Below, in pieces: positions 15,416 through 24,037 of a stretch of 29,989 bases of DNA. The DNA is from an uncultured Rubrivivax sp. Lineage in GTDB: Bacteria > Pseudomonadota > Gammaproteobacteria > Burkholderiales > Burkholderiaceae_C. The notes beneath the pieces were generated by a model. That model was not told the origin of the DNA and ran no database searches. It saw only the letters and a program-made list of their open reading frames with translations. Made by a program: the position numbers and the translations under genes. The stretch is from positions 1 to 29,989 of the forward strand of contig CALJUI010000435.1 of the NCBI GenBank assembly GCA_937975735.1, read 5' to 3'. The number at the start of each line of letters is the position of its first letter. Positions within the stretch are counted from its first letter, which is position 1.

Positions 15416-17097
15416 GGTCCGTCCTCGCGCAGCACGTCGGCCACCGTCGTCGTCGGGTAGGCGCTGAAGAAGTAGCCGCCGAGCGGCGCCCGGTTGTAGC
15501 GCTTGATCGTCGCGACGAACTCGTTCGGGTACTTCGTGATCGGCGTCGGCTGGTCGCAGTCGAGGTACTTGAACTGGGTGTCGAACAGCGGCACCGTGAG
15601 CGCGAAGTGCCTGATGTAGGCGTCGAAGTCGCCGTCGAACACGGTCGTCATCGCCAGGTGGGTGCCGTTCTCGGCCAGGTTGAACCAGGCGAAGTGCACG
15701 TGGCGCGACTTGCGCAGCGCCTCCTCGACGACATGGGCGCCGTCGCGGGTCAGCCGCATCAGGATGCGCGCGTTCTCCTCCACCGGCGGCTTGATCGGCA
15801 GCACGACGTAGAGCGGCTGCTGCACGAGTTTCTGTGCGCGCCGGTGCTGCACCGGGTAGCTCTCGCAGATCGCGCCCCAGCGTTTGACGAGCGGCTTGGG
15901 CTTGCCGCCGACCGGATCGATCACCTGGCTCAGACCGGGCAGCAACAGCAGCTCGCGCACTGCCTCGACGATCAGCGGCCGCGCCAGGCGCTCGCCGACG
16001 CAGCGATGCATCAGGCCGCCGGCCGCGTCGCCGAAAACGAGCTTCTCGTCGGCGTCAGCGCCGAGGGCGAGCAGCAGATAGGCGCCCTGCGGCACTGGGT
16101 GATCCTTGCCGTTCTCGCTGAACGTCAGGTTCAGCTTGTCGGTTGCCAGGCGGGTGAGGAAGGGCGCCGGCGGCTGCCTGACGAGCGCGGCCATGATCAT
16201 CGTCTCTAGTCCCTTCACGTCGTTGCGCGCCGCATCGATGGCGTGCTCGAGCGTCGGCGACTGATCGTCGGGCGGGTTGAAGAAGGCCTGCATCGCGATC
16301 GCGATCGCGGCGCGCATGTTGCCGACCGTGCCGGCCATCAGGCCGAGGGCGATCATCGCGGCGTCGTCGGCGCTGGGCATCTTGCCAAGCTGGTCGAGCA
16401 CCGTCTTGTGTTGCCAGCCGTCGTCACGCTCCACCGGGTGCTGCGGATAGAGACCCATCGCCTGCCGCATTTGCCCGTTCAGGTCCTTGTGCAGTCTGAG
16501 CAGGCGGGCGCCGACCTCCGGCGGCGGCGGCTGGTCGGGCACGAAGTGGCGGCCGACGATCTGGAAGCTCAGCCGCCGGTAGGCTGCGCGCATCAGCCCT
16601 TCCAGCGCAGCGTGCGCGCGCACCGGCAGGCCGAACAGCAGGACGATGAAGCGCAGCGCCGCCTGCTCGGCGAAGTCGGTCACAAGGTCGAAGGGCGTGT
16701 TCAGGCGCGGCCAGACCAGCGCGCGCTTGACCGCCAACTCCACCGCTTCACGCAGGACGGCGGAGTCGAAATGCAATGCCTCGTCGGCCAAGTCCCTTTG
16801 GGCGTCGTGCGGTCGCTCTTCATCTATGCCGAGCATGAAACGGCCGCCGCTGCCGAGCTCGGCATAGGGTTTGACGCTGCCATCCTTCAGGGCCGCGACG
16901 ACGTCGGCTTTGCTCGACAGCAGGTAGACGTCCTCCTTGCCGTCGCCAGCGAGGCTCGGGCAGCGCAGGATCGGGAAAGCCGCTGCCCGCAGATCGGCAT
17001 AGAGCGCGAGCCGATCGTTGTCGTCGCTGAGCCAGCCGAACAGCATGGCATTGCGATCCTCGCGCTTTGCCTGTTCGAACGCGTCGAGCTTGCTCAT
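15412..17097 (-). CDS. Atypical cytochrome P450 with extra C-terminal domain
   Basis: A 561-residue protein, longer than bacterial P450s (about 400). Residues 1-415 are P450-like, with the heme-thiolate motif HRCVGERLA (Cys366) and an I-helix LMAGTVGNMRAA. The acid-threonine pair for O2 activation is absent, and the K-helix, normally ExxR, reads ALVR (Ala304 to Arg307). Such losses occur in P450s that use peroxides or rearrange hydroperoxides instead of O2. Residues 425-561 form an extra alpha/beta domain (VHFAWFNLAENGTH, then VFDGDFDAYIRHFA) resembling a ferredoxin-like segment seen in DyP-like proteins. There is no redox partner nearby. The ATG at 17097 overlaps the upstream stop as ATGA, and the 3' end overlaps the DyP-patatin start likewise. 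Confidence 0.84.
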   Translation of the reverse strand: MSKLDAFEQAKREDRNAMLFGWLSDDNDRLALYADLRAAAFPILRCPSLAGDGKEDVYLLSSKADVVAALKDGSVKPYAELGSGGRFMLGIDEERPHDAQRDLADEALHFDSAVLREAVELAVKRALVWPRLNTPFDLVTDFAEQAALRFIVLLFGLPVRAHAALEGLMRAAYRRLSFQIVGRHFVPDQPPPPEVGARLLRLHKDLNGQMRQAMGLYPQHPVERDDGWQHKTVLDQLGKMPSADDAAMIALGLMAGTVGNMRAAIAIAMQAFFNPPDDQSPTLEHAIDAARNDVKGLETMIMAALVRQPPAPFLTRLATDKLNLTFSENGKDHPVPQGAYLLLALGADADEKLVFGDAAGGLMHRCVGERLARPLIVEAVRELLLLPGLSQVIDPVGGKPKPLVKRWGAICESYPVQHRRAQKLVQQPLYVVLPIKPPVEENARILMRLTRDGAHVVEEALRKSRHVHFAWFNLAENGTHLAMTTVFDGDFDAYIRHFALTVPLFDTQFKYLDCDQPTPITKYPNEFVATIKRYNRAPLGGYFFSAYPTTTVADVLREDGP

Positions 17098-20000
17098 CGG
17101 GTCCTCCCTTGTTCCATTGGCCGAAGCGCGGCCTGTGCGTCGGCCAGCTGCGACCGCGCCTTCACGAGGTCGCGCGTCTGCGCGCCCTCCGAAATCGCCT
17201 CCAGGGCCGGCCGCAGCACCTCGACGGCGCGCTGCGCGCGGCCGTCGCCGAGGTAGAACTCGGCGAGACATTGCGCGCTGCGCAACGCCAGCGAGCGCAG
17301 CTGGCGCCGGCTGGCGATTTCGTGCGCGTGCCAGTAGGTTGCTTCGACCTCGACCCGGCGATCGAGGCCCGCGCGTTCCGCGGCGGCGAGCGTCAGCTGC
17401 CCGGTCAGGCGGCGCACCTCGGCTTCGTAGTAGCGCTCGCCGGTACGGTTTACCGTGGCCTGGGCCTGCGCCAGCAGCGCCAGCCCTTCGTCGTGGCGCC
17501 CGGCCAGCGCCAGCCCCTCGGCGCGCATCGCGAGGTAGAACGGCGTCGTCACGACGGCGCCGGTGGCGGCCCACGATTCGTAGCCCTGGCGCATCTCCTC
17601 GATGCCACCGGCAACGTCGCCGAGGTCGGCGCGGATGCGCCCGCGCATCAGGCGCGCGTGGGCCAGCCAGACGACGAAGCCGGCGTCCTCGCACAGGGCC
17701 ACGGCGCGGTCGGCGCTGGCCATCGCCTCGCGGTTCTCGCCGCGAAAGTGGCGGACAGCGGCGCGGAACCCATAGGCCTCGCCGAGGCTGAATTTGTGAT
17801 GCAGCCGTTCGGCACGCTCGACGACGGCTTCGACGCGTTGCAGCGCCTGGTCCGGCTGGCCGAGCTGCCACTTCGACCAGGCCGAGTAGCATAGGCACAT
17901 CACGCCCGGGTCCTGCACGGCCTCGGGCCGATGCTCGAGTTGGTCGTACGCGGCCAGGCAGGCGTCCATCTTCTGCACGGCGGCGGCCATTTCGCCTTCG
18001 TGCATCAGCACATTGGCCTGCGCCCACTGCACCTGCACGCGGAAGATCGGCGCCGCCCGGTCGAGTCGCGCCTGCGCCCTCGCGGCGTGTTCCTTGGCTG
18101 CCGCGAAGTCGCCGCGCATGAAGTGGTAGCCCTCCAGCCCAAGCAGGACCTTCATCGCCGCCACGTCGTCGCCGAGTGCGCTGGCCAGCTCGGCCGCGCG
18201 CAGATAGGCGGTCTCGACACGGCGTGCGCCGTAGCCTTCGGTGGCGATCAGGCGTGCCGCCAGCAGCAGCTGCAGGCGCAGTTCGATGCGATCGCGCTCG
18301 GCGCCCGGCGGACGCCGCGCCAGAACGCCCAAAGCGCTGAGCACATGGCTGATCGACTCAGCGTGCGCCGAGCGCGACGCCGCATGTCGTGCTGCGGCTT
18401 CCCAGCTGCGCAGCGCCTCCTCGTCCATGCCGGCCTCGGTGTGGTGGAAGGCCAGCATTTCGGGCTGGTCGGCGGCCAGCTCGGCGAATCTCGCGCCGAT
18501 CACCTCGGCGACGACGCGGTGCAACTGGAGTCGCTGGCGTTCGAGCAACGAGCGGTAGGCAGCGTCGCGCATCAACGCATGCCGGAATGCATAGCGCCGG
18601 TCGTCGCCTTCCTGCCACGTGCTCATCAGGCCGGCGTCGACCAGTTCGGCCAGCCTCTCGTGCACGGCGCCGACAGGAAGCGGCGCTTGCGGATGCGCCA
18701 GCACCTCCTCGAGCAGCCGCAACGGAAAGGACCTGCCGATGACGCCGCACACCTGGGCGACGGTCTTGGCGGGCCCGATCCGATCGAGACGCGCCGTCAG
18801 CAGATCGAGCAGCGTCGACGGCACCGGCAGCGCGGACGCTGCACTGGCGACGGCACCCGCGGCACCGGACTCCAGCGCGATGCGGGTGGACTCCTCAATG
18901 AACAATGGCACGCCATCGGCGCGTGCCGCGATCAGATGCATGACCTCGGTCGGCAGGCGCGATGCGCCGCTCACGGCGACGACCATCGAGCGTGCCATTT
19001 CGGGCGACAAGGTCTGCAAGCACAACTCGTCGAAAGGCACCGTGGGCTGCCAGGGACCGTTCTGCTCGCGTCGGGTCACCAACAGCATCAATGGCAGGCC
19101 CCGCGCAGCACTGACGAATCGATCGAGGAACTCGGCCGTCGACGGGTCCACCCAATGCACGTCCTCGACGATCATGCAGGCTGGCGCCCTGCGGACCTGG
19201 CCCAGGCCCAGGGCCACCAGCGCCGCCATCGTCAGCTGGCGCTGTCGTTCGGGCGCGACGGCCGCCGTGGACGGCGCCGGCAACGGGGCCAGGAGTTCCG
19301 CCAGCCGCCGCCCGCCCTCGCCATCCATCGTGCCGTCCCTGGCCGTCAGGCGCAGCAGCTTGTGCAGCACCTGTTCGGGCCCGTCCCCGGGACGAATGTG
19401 CAGCTGACTGCGCAGCGCCTCGACGAGCGGCCGGAAGGCGCTGCTGCGGTGCTCCGGCGCGCAGCGGATCTCGAAGACCTGCATCCGCTGGTCGAGCAAC
19501 GGCCGCTTGAACTCGCGCACCAGGCGCGACTTGCCGATCCCGGCGTCTCCCACCAGCAGCACGGCGCGAAAGTTGCCCGCGCAAACATCCGTCCAACGCG
19601 CCCTCAGGGCCTGGAGCTCGCGTTCGCGTCCGACGAGCGGCGTCAGTCGCGGGCCGATCGGATCGGCGAGCGTCGGTTCACCGCCGTCCTGGTCAGCTTG
19701 CGGCGCCACGACGAGGAAGGGCGCTTCGGCATGGTCGAATCCCTTCAGCTCGACCTCGGAGGCAAAGGGCCGGAAGCGATAGGCCGCGCCGACGATCTGG
19801 CGTGTCGTCCTGCCGACGACCATCGTCCCGGGCGTGGCCAGGGTCTGCAGGCGCGCGGCCAGATGCACCGCCGGGCCGACCGGCTGACCGCTGCGGATGA
19901 CGACACTTCCAGTGGCGACGCCGACCCGCGCCTCGAGGCCGATGGCATGCACGGCATCGAGCAGCGCCCGTCCGGCGCGCAATGCGCGCAGCGCGGCGTC

Positions 20001-21212
20001 CTCGTGTGCGACTGGAAAGCCGAAGTAGCACATCGATCCGTCATCGCCCTGCGGATCGTCGACCTTGCCGCCGTGGGCGCGCAGGATGCGATCGGCGACC
20101 CGGTGGTACTCGAGCAGCAGATCGCTGAAGCGCTCCGCGCCGATCTCGATCATCAAGCGCGTTGAATCGACAAGGTCGAAGGACATGACCGTGAGCTGGC
20201 GCAGGTCGTCGCCGGCCCGCGCCGTCACACTCGAGGCCACGACTGCGGTGCTGACGTCGCCGTAGCACTCGGCGCGCCAATTCGCCAGCGCAGGCACGCC
20301 CAGTGACGCAAGCGCCTGCTCGCGCGCGATCCGCACCGCGTCGCCGATCGCTTGACCTTGCAGCAGGCCACGGTACAGCTGCTCGATGCAGTCGATTCGC
20401 CCGTCCGGCGCACCCGCTGCGCCGCAGGCGACGACGCATAGGCCGCGTCCACTGGCCGCCGTCGCGAACGCCACGTTTGCATGCGTCGGCGCCGACGCGT
20501 GCCCGCGGTCCTGCGAGATCAGCAGCATTGGCGCCGGATTCAGGGCTGCCAGCTCACCGCTGTCGGGCGCTTGCGGCCCGGCCCACCAGCGCCGCGCGCC
20601 CGCCTCGACCTCATCACCGTCCACCGACCCGACGAAGTGGGCACAGTCGCAGGCGGCCAGTGCCTCGAGCAGCGATTCGCGATCGACCTGGCCAACGACG
20701 ATCGGGCGAAGTTCCAGCCCCGCCAGCGCGCCCAAGCGCGCGAACTGGGACTCGTCGGCGGCGTTGTCGAGCATCAGCAGCACCCGAAGCGAGTCACCGC
20801 GGGGCCGCGGGCGAGCGCTCATCGGCGCCGCACGCTCGTCGACCACCTGCCGGGTCAGGCTGAACTTCGCGCCGAGGAAGTGCTCGCCATCGAAAGCCAG
20901 CTCCCAGGGCAGAGTGAGCAGCGACGGCGAGAGTTGAAGGATCAGCGGCGTGCAGCGATGCAGACGCAACGGATCCTTGATCGAATCCGGGAGCAGGGCG
21001 TCGAACAACTCGCGGCCGCGGGCGACGATGTCTTGCGCGTCCACCGACCCCGGCGGCGGTTCGCGCAAGAGCCGCTCGAGCATTGGCGGCGGCAGCGGAC
21101 GTTGTCCGAACCGAGCCAGCCCACGAAAGTCGGTCAGCGAAGCCGACACGGTGCCGCTCTGGTCGAGCAGGGTCAGACACAGGCTCGGCGGGCCCGGCGA
21201 AGCCGGCGCCAT
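17094..21212 (-). CDS. CHAT-like / class III nucleotide cyclase / STAND ATPase / TPR signalling protein
   Basis: A 1372-residue multidomain protein. Residues 5-330 resemble a CHAT caspase-like domain: LTLPWELAFDGEHFLG, and an end pattern IEQLYRGLLQGQAIGDAVRIA. The usual catalytic His (GHG) reads GSVDG and the Cys position reads LLISQDRG, so it is probably not a protease. Residues 338-500 form a class III adenylate/guanylate cyclase with metal Asp346 (SFDLVDST) and GDDGSMCYFG; the NxxxR motif reads HLAAR. Residues 525-900 form a STAND-type ATPase with Walker A GDAGIGKS and Walker B MIVEDVHWVD. The rest is TPR-like helices. The ATG at 21212 follows an AGGGGG site; an in-frame GTG at 21278 is less likely. 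It is the first gene of the operon, probably its sensor or regulator. Confidence 0.85.
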   Translation of the reverse strand: MAPASPGPPSLCLTLLDQSGTVSASLTDFRGLARFGQRPLPPPMLERLLREPPPGSVDAQDIVARGRELFDALLPDSIKDPLRLHRCTPLILQLSPSLLTLPWELAFDGEHFLGAKFSLTRQVVDERAAPMSARPRPRGDSLRVLLMLDNAADESQFARLGALAGLELRPIVVGQVDRESLLEALAACDCAHFVGSVDGDEVEAGARRWWAGPQAPDSGELAALNPAPMLLISQDRGHASAPTHANVAFATAASGRGLCVVACGAAGAPDGRIDCIEQLYRGLLQGQAIGDAVRIAREQALASLGVPALANWRAECYGDVSTAVVASSVTARAGDDLRQLTVMSFDLVDSTRLMIEIGAERFSDLLLEYHRVADRILRAHGGKVDDPQGDDGSMCYFGFPVAHEDAALRALRAGRALLDAVHAIGLEARVGVATGSVVIRSGQPVGPAVHLAARLQTLATPGTMVVGRTTRQIVGAAYRFRPFASEVELKGFDHAEAPFLVVAPQADQDGGEPTLADPIGPRLTPLVGRERELQALRARWTDVCAGNFRAVLLVGDAGIGKSRLVREFKRPLLDQRMQVFEIRCAPEHRSSAFRPLVEALRSQLHIRPGDGPEQVLHKLLRLTARDGTMDGEGGRRLAELLAPLPAPSTAAVAPERQRQLTMAALVALGLGQVRRAPACMIVEDVHWVDPSTAEFLDRFVSAARGLPLMLLVTRREQNGPWQPTVPFDELCLQTLSPEMARSMVVAVSGASRLPTEVMHLIAARADGVPLFIEESTRIALESGAAGAVASAASALPVPSTLLDLLTARLDRIGPAKTVAQVCGVIGRSFPLRLLEEVLAHPQAPLPVGAVHERLAELVDAGLMSTWQEGDDRRYAFRHALMRDAAYRSLLERQRLQLHRVVAEVIGARFAELAADQPEMLAFHHTEAGMDEEALRSWEAAARHAASRSAHAESISHVLSALGVLARRPPGAERDRIELRLQLLLAARLIATEGYGARRVETAYLRAAELASALGDDVAAMKVLLGLEGYHFMRGDFAAAKEHAARAQARLDRAAPIFRVQVQWAQANVLMHEGEMAAAVQKMDACLAAYDQLEHRPEAVQDPGVMCLCYSAWSKWQLGQPDQALQRVEAVVERAERLHHKFSLGEAYGFRAAVRHFRGENREAMASADRAVALCEDAGFVVWLAHARLMRGRIRADLGDVAGGIEEMRQGYESWAATGAVVTTPFYLAMRAEGLALAGRHDEGLALLAQAQATVNRTGERYYEAEVRRLTGQLTLAAAERAGLDRRVEVEATYWHAHEIASRRQLRSLALRSAQCLAEFYLGDGRAQRAVEVLRPALEAISEGAQTRDLVKARSQLADAQAALRPMEQGRTR

Positions 21213-21368
21213 CAGGCGCCCCCTAAGCCGGGAGTTCTGCCGCGGAAGCCGGGTGCCAAGGAAGGACTCTGGGGACACGCCCGCGTGCGCGTCGGGCAGA
21301 CGCGGGGGAAAGGTCGTTGGATGGAGCGCGTCATCGAGGCATCACGCAAGGCCGGCAGGCCCTCGGCA

Positions 21369-21397
21369 ATGTGTCCCGGTGATCGGGGAGGGTCAAG
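21369..21397 (-). promoter_or_regulatory. Possible sigma70-type promoter of the cyclase/P450/DyP-patatin operon
   Basis: On the minus strand, TTGACC (21397-21392) and CACATT (21374-21369) are separated by exactly 17 bases, about 160 bases before the first ATG. The -35 match is 5 of 6 and the -10 match only 3 of 6. The surrounding gap 21213-21442 has no ORF or RNA that I recognise. Confidence 0.33.
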
Positions 21398-21442
21398 GCG
21401 CCCCCCCTACAACGCAAGTCCGGCGCTCAGGCGCCGCTCACC

Positions 21443-22366
21443 TCAGTCCTTCGGCGCCGAAAACCGCTCCCGCGGCTTCTCCGCCCGCTGGTACAGCGGC
21501 TGCACCTTCGGCAGCATCCCCTCGATGTCCTTGATCCGCGACGGCCCCGAGGGGTGCGTCGACAGGAACTCGGGCGGCGCGCCCTCCGCGGCCTTCATCA
21601 TCTTCTGCCACAGCGTCACGCCGGCCGCGGGGTCGTAGCCGGCGCGGGCGGCGAGTTCCATGCCGACGATGTCGGCCTCGCTCTCGTCCTCGCGGCTGAA
21701 TCGCAGCGTCAGCAGCTGGCCGCCCATGTTCAGCAGCGCGTCGCCGGCGCCGCCCAGGCCGAGCAGCGAGCTCAGCAGCCCGGCGCCGATGCGCGTGGCC
21801 GCGGTCTTGCCCATGCGCTCGCGGGCGTGCTCGCGCAGCGCGTGCGCCATCTCGTGGCCCATGATCGTGGCCACTTCCTCGTCGGTCAGCTGCAGCCGCT
21901 GCAGGATGCCGTAATAGAACGCGATCTTGCCGCCGGGCATGCAGAAGGCGTTCAGCTCCTTGCTGCCGATCAGGTTGACTTCCCAGTTCCACTCGCGCGC
22001 GCGCGGGTTCCAAGGCAGCGTGTACGGGATCAGGCGCTGCGCGATCGTGCGCAGCCGCACCACCTGCGGGTGGCTGGCCGGCGCCAGCGCGCGCTGCTGC
22101 GCGGCCTCGCGCTTCATCTGGCCGTATTGCGCGGCAGCGGCCTGCTCCACCTGCTCGGCCGGCACCAGCTTGGCGAAGCGCGAGGTCTTGCCGACGTCGC
22201 CCTGCACGCCGTCCTGCGCCAACGCCGGCAAGGCCGCGCCGGCGGCCAGACCGGCAGTGAGGCCGGTGAACAGCCTCCGCGCGTGCAGCGGGCAGCGGCA
22301 GCCGCTGGCGTGCGCCAGCGCGGGCTCGGGGATCGACGCGTCGGTGCGGAAGCGGGTCAGGCTCAT
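21443..22366 (-). CDS. M48-family zinc metallopeptidase (exported)
   Basis: A 307-residue peptidase. Residues 30-51 look like an export signal with paired arginines before a hydrophobic stretch (HARRLFTGLTAGLAAG, cut near LAQ), possibly Tat-dependent. Zinc ligands are in HEMAH (within IMGHEMAHALREHA), and the third is in the ESEAD motif (SREDESEADIVGM), so the active site is complete. The length and layout match BepA/LoiP-like periplasmic proteases without TPR repeats, which clear misfolded outer-membrane proteins. It lies 40 bases downstream of the AmpG-like gene on the same strand and may share its transcript; the cell-envelope context is consistent. Confidence 0.9.
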   Translation of the reverse strand: MSLTRFRTDASIPEPALAHASGCRCPLHARRLFTGLTAGLAAGAALPALAQDGVQGDVGKTSRFAKLVPAEQVEQAAAAQYGQMKREAAQQRALAPASHPQVVRLRTIAQRLIPYTLPWNPRAREWNWEVNLIGSKELNAFCMPGGKIAFYYGILQRLQLTDEEVATIMGHEMAHALREHARERMGKTAATRIGAGLLSSLLGLGGAGDALLNMGGQLLTLRFSREDESEADIVGMELAARAGYDPAAGVTLWQKMMKAAEGAPPEFLSTHPSGPSRIKDIEGMLPKVQPLYQRAEKPRERFSAPKD

Positions 22367-22406
22367 GGCGGTCAGACTGCCTGCGGCGGGGCCGGTTCCC
22401 GGGATT

Positions 22407-23978
22407 CTAGGAGTCGGCTTCCAGTGCGCGGATCGGCCCGCGCAGCGCCCACAGCATCCACAGCGCCGGCAGCGCGACGATCGTGCTGATCACGAAGAAG
22501 GTCGGCCAGCCGATGCTCTCGGCCAGCACGCCGGCCAGCGGCCCGACCCAGACGCGGCCGATCGACGCGAAGGCCGACAGCAGCGCGAACTGCGTCGCCG
22601 TGAAGCGCTGGTTGCACAGGCTCATCAGGAAGGCGACGAAGGCGGCCGTGCCCATGCCGCCGGACAGGTTCTCGAACGCGATCACCATCAGCAGCCCGCC
22701 GTCCACCGGCGTGGCGGCGTCGAGCTTGACGAAGCCCCAGTCGAAGGCCGGGATCACCAGCCCCGGCATCAGCCCCTGGCCGCTCACCGCCAGCCACCAG
22801 AAGCCGAGGTTGCTCGCCGCCTGCAGCAGGCCGAAGACCAGCAGCGCGCGCCACAGGCCGATCTTCAGCATCAATGCCCCGCCGACCAGCGCGCCGCCGA
22901 TCGTCAGCCACAGGCCGATGATCTTGTTGACGACGCCGACCTCGGCCGGGCTGTACGCCATGCTCTTCAGCAGGAAGGGCGTCATCAGGCTGCCGGCAAA
23001 GGCGTCGCCCAGCTTGTAGAGCACGATCAGCGCCAGGAAGGCCGCCGCGCCGGGCTGGCTGAAGTAGCTGGCCAGGCCGCCGAGCAGGGTCTCGAACTTC
23101 GCCCTCCGCGCTGCCCAGGCCGCCAGCGGCAGCGTGAAGCCGATGCCCAGCAGCAGTGCCAGCAATTCGACCCAGCGCTTCTGTAGGTTCGCCGGCAGCG
23201 AGCCGCCTTCGAGCAGCGGGCCGAGCAGAGCCTTGGCAATCGGCAGCGCGAAGCGGTCGCTGAGCAGGTAGCCCACCGCCACCGCGGCCACCACCGCGAG
23301 GAAGCCGATCACGTCGTGCCGCGCCACGCTGGTCGGCTGCTGCGGGTGGGGGATGCGCGGCAGGATGGTCGCCGACAGCACCGCCGCGCCGACCATCAGC
23401 ATCGCCATGAAGCGGTAGACCTCGGGCCAGCTCCAGCCGCCCTGCTGCGCCGGGTCGGTCCAGATCAGCGCCAGCCCGCCGGAGACGATCATCGCGAGCC
23501 GGTAGCCCATCACGTTGAGCGACGCGCCGAGGCCGCGCTCGGGCTTGGGCAGCACGTCGGTGCGGTAGGCGTCGATGACCACGTCCTGCGACGCCGACAC
23601 GAAGGCCACTGCCACCGCCAGCAGCGCGAACAGCCGGATCGAGTCGCTCGGCGAGGTCGAGGCCAGCGCGTACAGCGTGCCTGCCAGCGCCAGCTGCGTC
23701 AGCACCAGCCAGCCGCGCCGCCGGCCGAGCAGCGGCAGCTCGAAGCGGTCCATCAGCGGCGCCCACAGGAACTTGAAGGTGTAGGGCAGCCCGACCAGGC
23801 TCAGGAAGCCGATCGTCGCGATGTCGACGCCGTCGGCGGTCAGCCAGGCCTGCATCGCCTGGCCGGTCAGTGCCAGCGGCAGGCCGGAGGCGAAGCCGAG
23901 CAGCGTGACGACGACCAGGCGATGCAGCGCGGCAGCGCGCTGGGCCAGCGTGGGCGGGGGCGGGGGAGCAGCGGTCAA
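22407..23978 (-). CDS. ampG: AmpG-like muropeptide permease (MFS)
   Basis: About 523 residues with 12-14 membrane helices. The start region LLGFASGLPLALTGQAMQAWL and the following GLPYTFKFLWAPLMDR are diagnostic of AmpG, which brings anhydro-muropeptides into the cytoplasm for cell-wall recycling and beta-lactamase signalling. The loop TDVLPKPERGLGASLN also fits. No ATG precedes the first helix. A TTG at 23978 (LTAAPPPPPTL) is proposed; a GTG at 24059 would overlap the neighbouring gene, so the start is uncertain. The protein is slightly longer than E. coli AmpG (491). Neighbours are a secreted NlpC-like hydrolase and an M48 protease, all on the minus strand. Confidence 0.87.
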   Translation of the reverse strand: MTAAPPPPPTLAQRAAALHRLVVVTLLGFASGLPLALTGQAMQAWLTADGVDIATIGFLSLVGLPYTFKFLWAPLMDRFELPLLGRRRGWLVLTQLALAGTLYALASTSPSDSIRLFALLAVAVAFVSASQDVVIDAYRTDVLPKPERGLGASLNVMGYRLAMIVSGGLALIWTDPAQQGGWSWPEVYRFMAMLMVGAAVLSATILPRIPHPQQPTSVARHDVIGFLAVVAAVAVGYLLSDRFALPIAKALLGPLLEGGSLPANLQKRWVELLALLLGIGFTLPLAAWAARRAKFETLLGGLASYFSQPGAAAFLALIVLYKLGDAFAGSLMTPFLLKSMAYSPAEVGVVNKIIGLWLTIGGALVGGALMLKIGLWRALLVFGLLQAASNLGFWWLAVSGQGLMPGLVIPAFDWGFVKLDAATPVDGGLLMVIAFENLSGGMGTAAFVAFLMSLCNQRFTATQFALLSAFASIGRVWVGPLAGVLAESIGWPTFFVISTIVALPALWMLWALRGPIRALEADS

Positions 23979-24037
23979 GGGTCGCCGTGGGCGTCGTCGG
24001 AATCCGACGGACTCTACCGTGCCACGCGCACGGCCCT

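Noticed and set aside
13814..15460. 548-codon plus-strand open frame opposite the DyP domain
   Set aside because: Lies entirely opposite clear DyP peroxidase sequence and has shadow-type composition.
17931..20165. 744-codon plus-strand open frame
   Set aside because: Antisense to the cyclase/ATPase gene, low-complexity Arg/Gln/His-rich composition, no recognisable fold or ribosome-binding site.
21213..21278. GTG-initiated 22-residue N-terminal extension of the cyclase/ATPase protein
   Set aside because: The extension is Arg-rich with no similarity to the domain and has no good ribosome-binding site, whereas the ATG at 21212 follows an AGGGGG site. It is not excluded entirely.
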